Shown here: positions 63,743 to 64,000 of the stretch, in pieces
Layout: each line of letters opens with the position of its first letter
How positions within the stretch are numbered: the stretch's first letter is position 1
From: Chromatiales bacterium
GTDB taxonomy: Bacteria; Pseudomonadota; Gammaproteobacteria; SpSt-1174
Length of the DNA: 64,000 nt
Assembly (NCBI GenBank): GCA_014762505.1
Contig: JABURS010000028.1
Span: forward strand, 1-64,000
Direction: 5' to 3'
Program-made: the position numbers and the translations under genes
Notes under the pieces: model-generated
Told to the model about the DNA's origin: nothing
Database searches by the model: none
The model's input: only the letters and a program-made list of their open reading frames with translations

Positions 63743-64000
63743 GCTGATGCCGGTGGAGGTCGCCTATGCGCGCCCGGACGAGCAGGTGATCATCGCCCTG
63801 GACGTGGAGCCTGGTACTACCGTGGAGGCGGCCATCAGGGCCTCGGGCATGCTCGAGCGCTTTGCCGAGATCGACCTGGCGCAGAACAAGGTCGGGATCT
63901 TCGGCAAGCTCACCAGGCTCAATACCGAACTGCGGCCGAAGGACCGGGTGGAGATCTATCGCGCCCTGATCGCCGATCCCAAGGAGGTGCGCAAGCAGCG
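63732..64000 (+). CDS. rnfH: RnfH family protein, cut by window end
   Basis: Ubiquitin-like small protein found after ratA. [20 protein letters not shown] and [38 protein letters not shown] fit the family. The frame remains open at base 64000. Two starts are possible: GTG at 63732, overlapping ratA, or ATG at 63747. The latter begins right at the conserved domain and may be preferred. Function of RnfH is not established. Confidence 0.88.
   Translation, partial: [89 protein letters not shown]

Overview
The window is GC-rich, gene-dense bacterial DNA. Almost every gene is a housekeeping gene of the gammaproteobacterial type (FimV, PpiD, SmpB/RatA/RnfH, MltD-RnhA-DnaQ, trigger factor-ClpP-ClpX-Lon-HU). 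From memory, the order matches two Pseudomonas aeruginosa blocks: leuC-entericidin-leuD-leuB-asd-fimV-truA-trpF-accD-folC-dedD-cvpA-purF-metZ, and cysS-tRNAs-tig-clpP-clpX-lon-hupB-tRNAs-ppiD-fabI-ABC transporter-mltD-rnhA-dnaQ. Here they lie close together with insertions such as trpBA. This fits a gammaproteobacterium outside the enterics, perhaps of the Chromatiales or Ectothiorhodospiraceae kind. The sequence alone does not fix the genus. I see no phage, IS element, CRISPR array or plasmid feature.

Layout. 1-5.7 kb: psd and an Sco1-type copper chaperone (minus strand), prmB, hemN, and an unusual DUF3592-type membrane protein (minus). 5.8-8.1 kb: aroC and an MFS transporter. 8.1-16.9 kb: a LysR regulator divergent from leuC, then entericidin, leuD, leuB, asd and fimV. 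17-26.8 kb: an orphan CbiQ/EcfT-like protein, truA, trpF-trpB-trpA, accD, folC, dedD, cvpA, purF and an L,D-transpeptidase. 26.8-31 kb: metZ behind a SAM-II-type riboswitch with a competing antiterminator/terminator pair, followed by a glycerate kinase, a DUF455 ferritin-like protein and a lipoprotein. 31-35.4 kb: a periplasmic cyclophilin (minus), gltX, cysS and tRNAs Pro, Arg, His, Lys and Leu. 35.4-45.8 kb: tig, clpP, clpX, lon (with a textbook sigma-32 promoter), hupB, tRNAs Val-Asp-Asp, ppiD and a dicarboxylate symporter. 45.8-53 kb: fabI (minus) and a peptide-type ABC transporter with an anchored binding protein and enlarged permeases. 53-59 kb (minus): an FHA protein, a PP2C phosphatase, a CHASE2-Ser/Thr kinase and mltD. 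59-64 kb: a YafS-like methyltransferase, rnhA, dnaQ, smpB (minus), an NSS-family symporter, ratA and the start of rnfH, cut by the window edge.

How the genes work together. Much of the window is amino-acid supply (leucine, tryptophan, chorismate, the aspartate-semialdehyde branch, methionine) plus purine, folate and fatty-acid steps and cytoplasmic protein quality control. The regulatory highlights are the SAM-II switch on metZ, the sigma-32 promoter of lon, two palindromes in the lysR/leuC gap, and several genes whose -10 box sits 6-8 bases before the start codon, which predicts leaderless mRNAs. The most accessory-looking pieces are the kinase/phosphatase/FHA signalling set, which lies where I would expect gloB nearby, and the enlarged ABC transporter.
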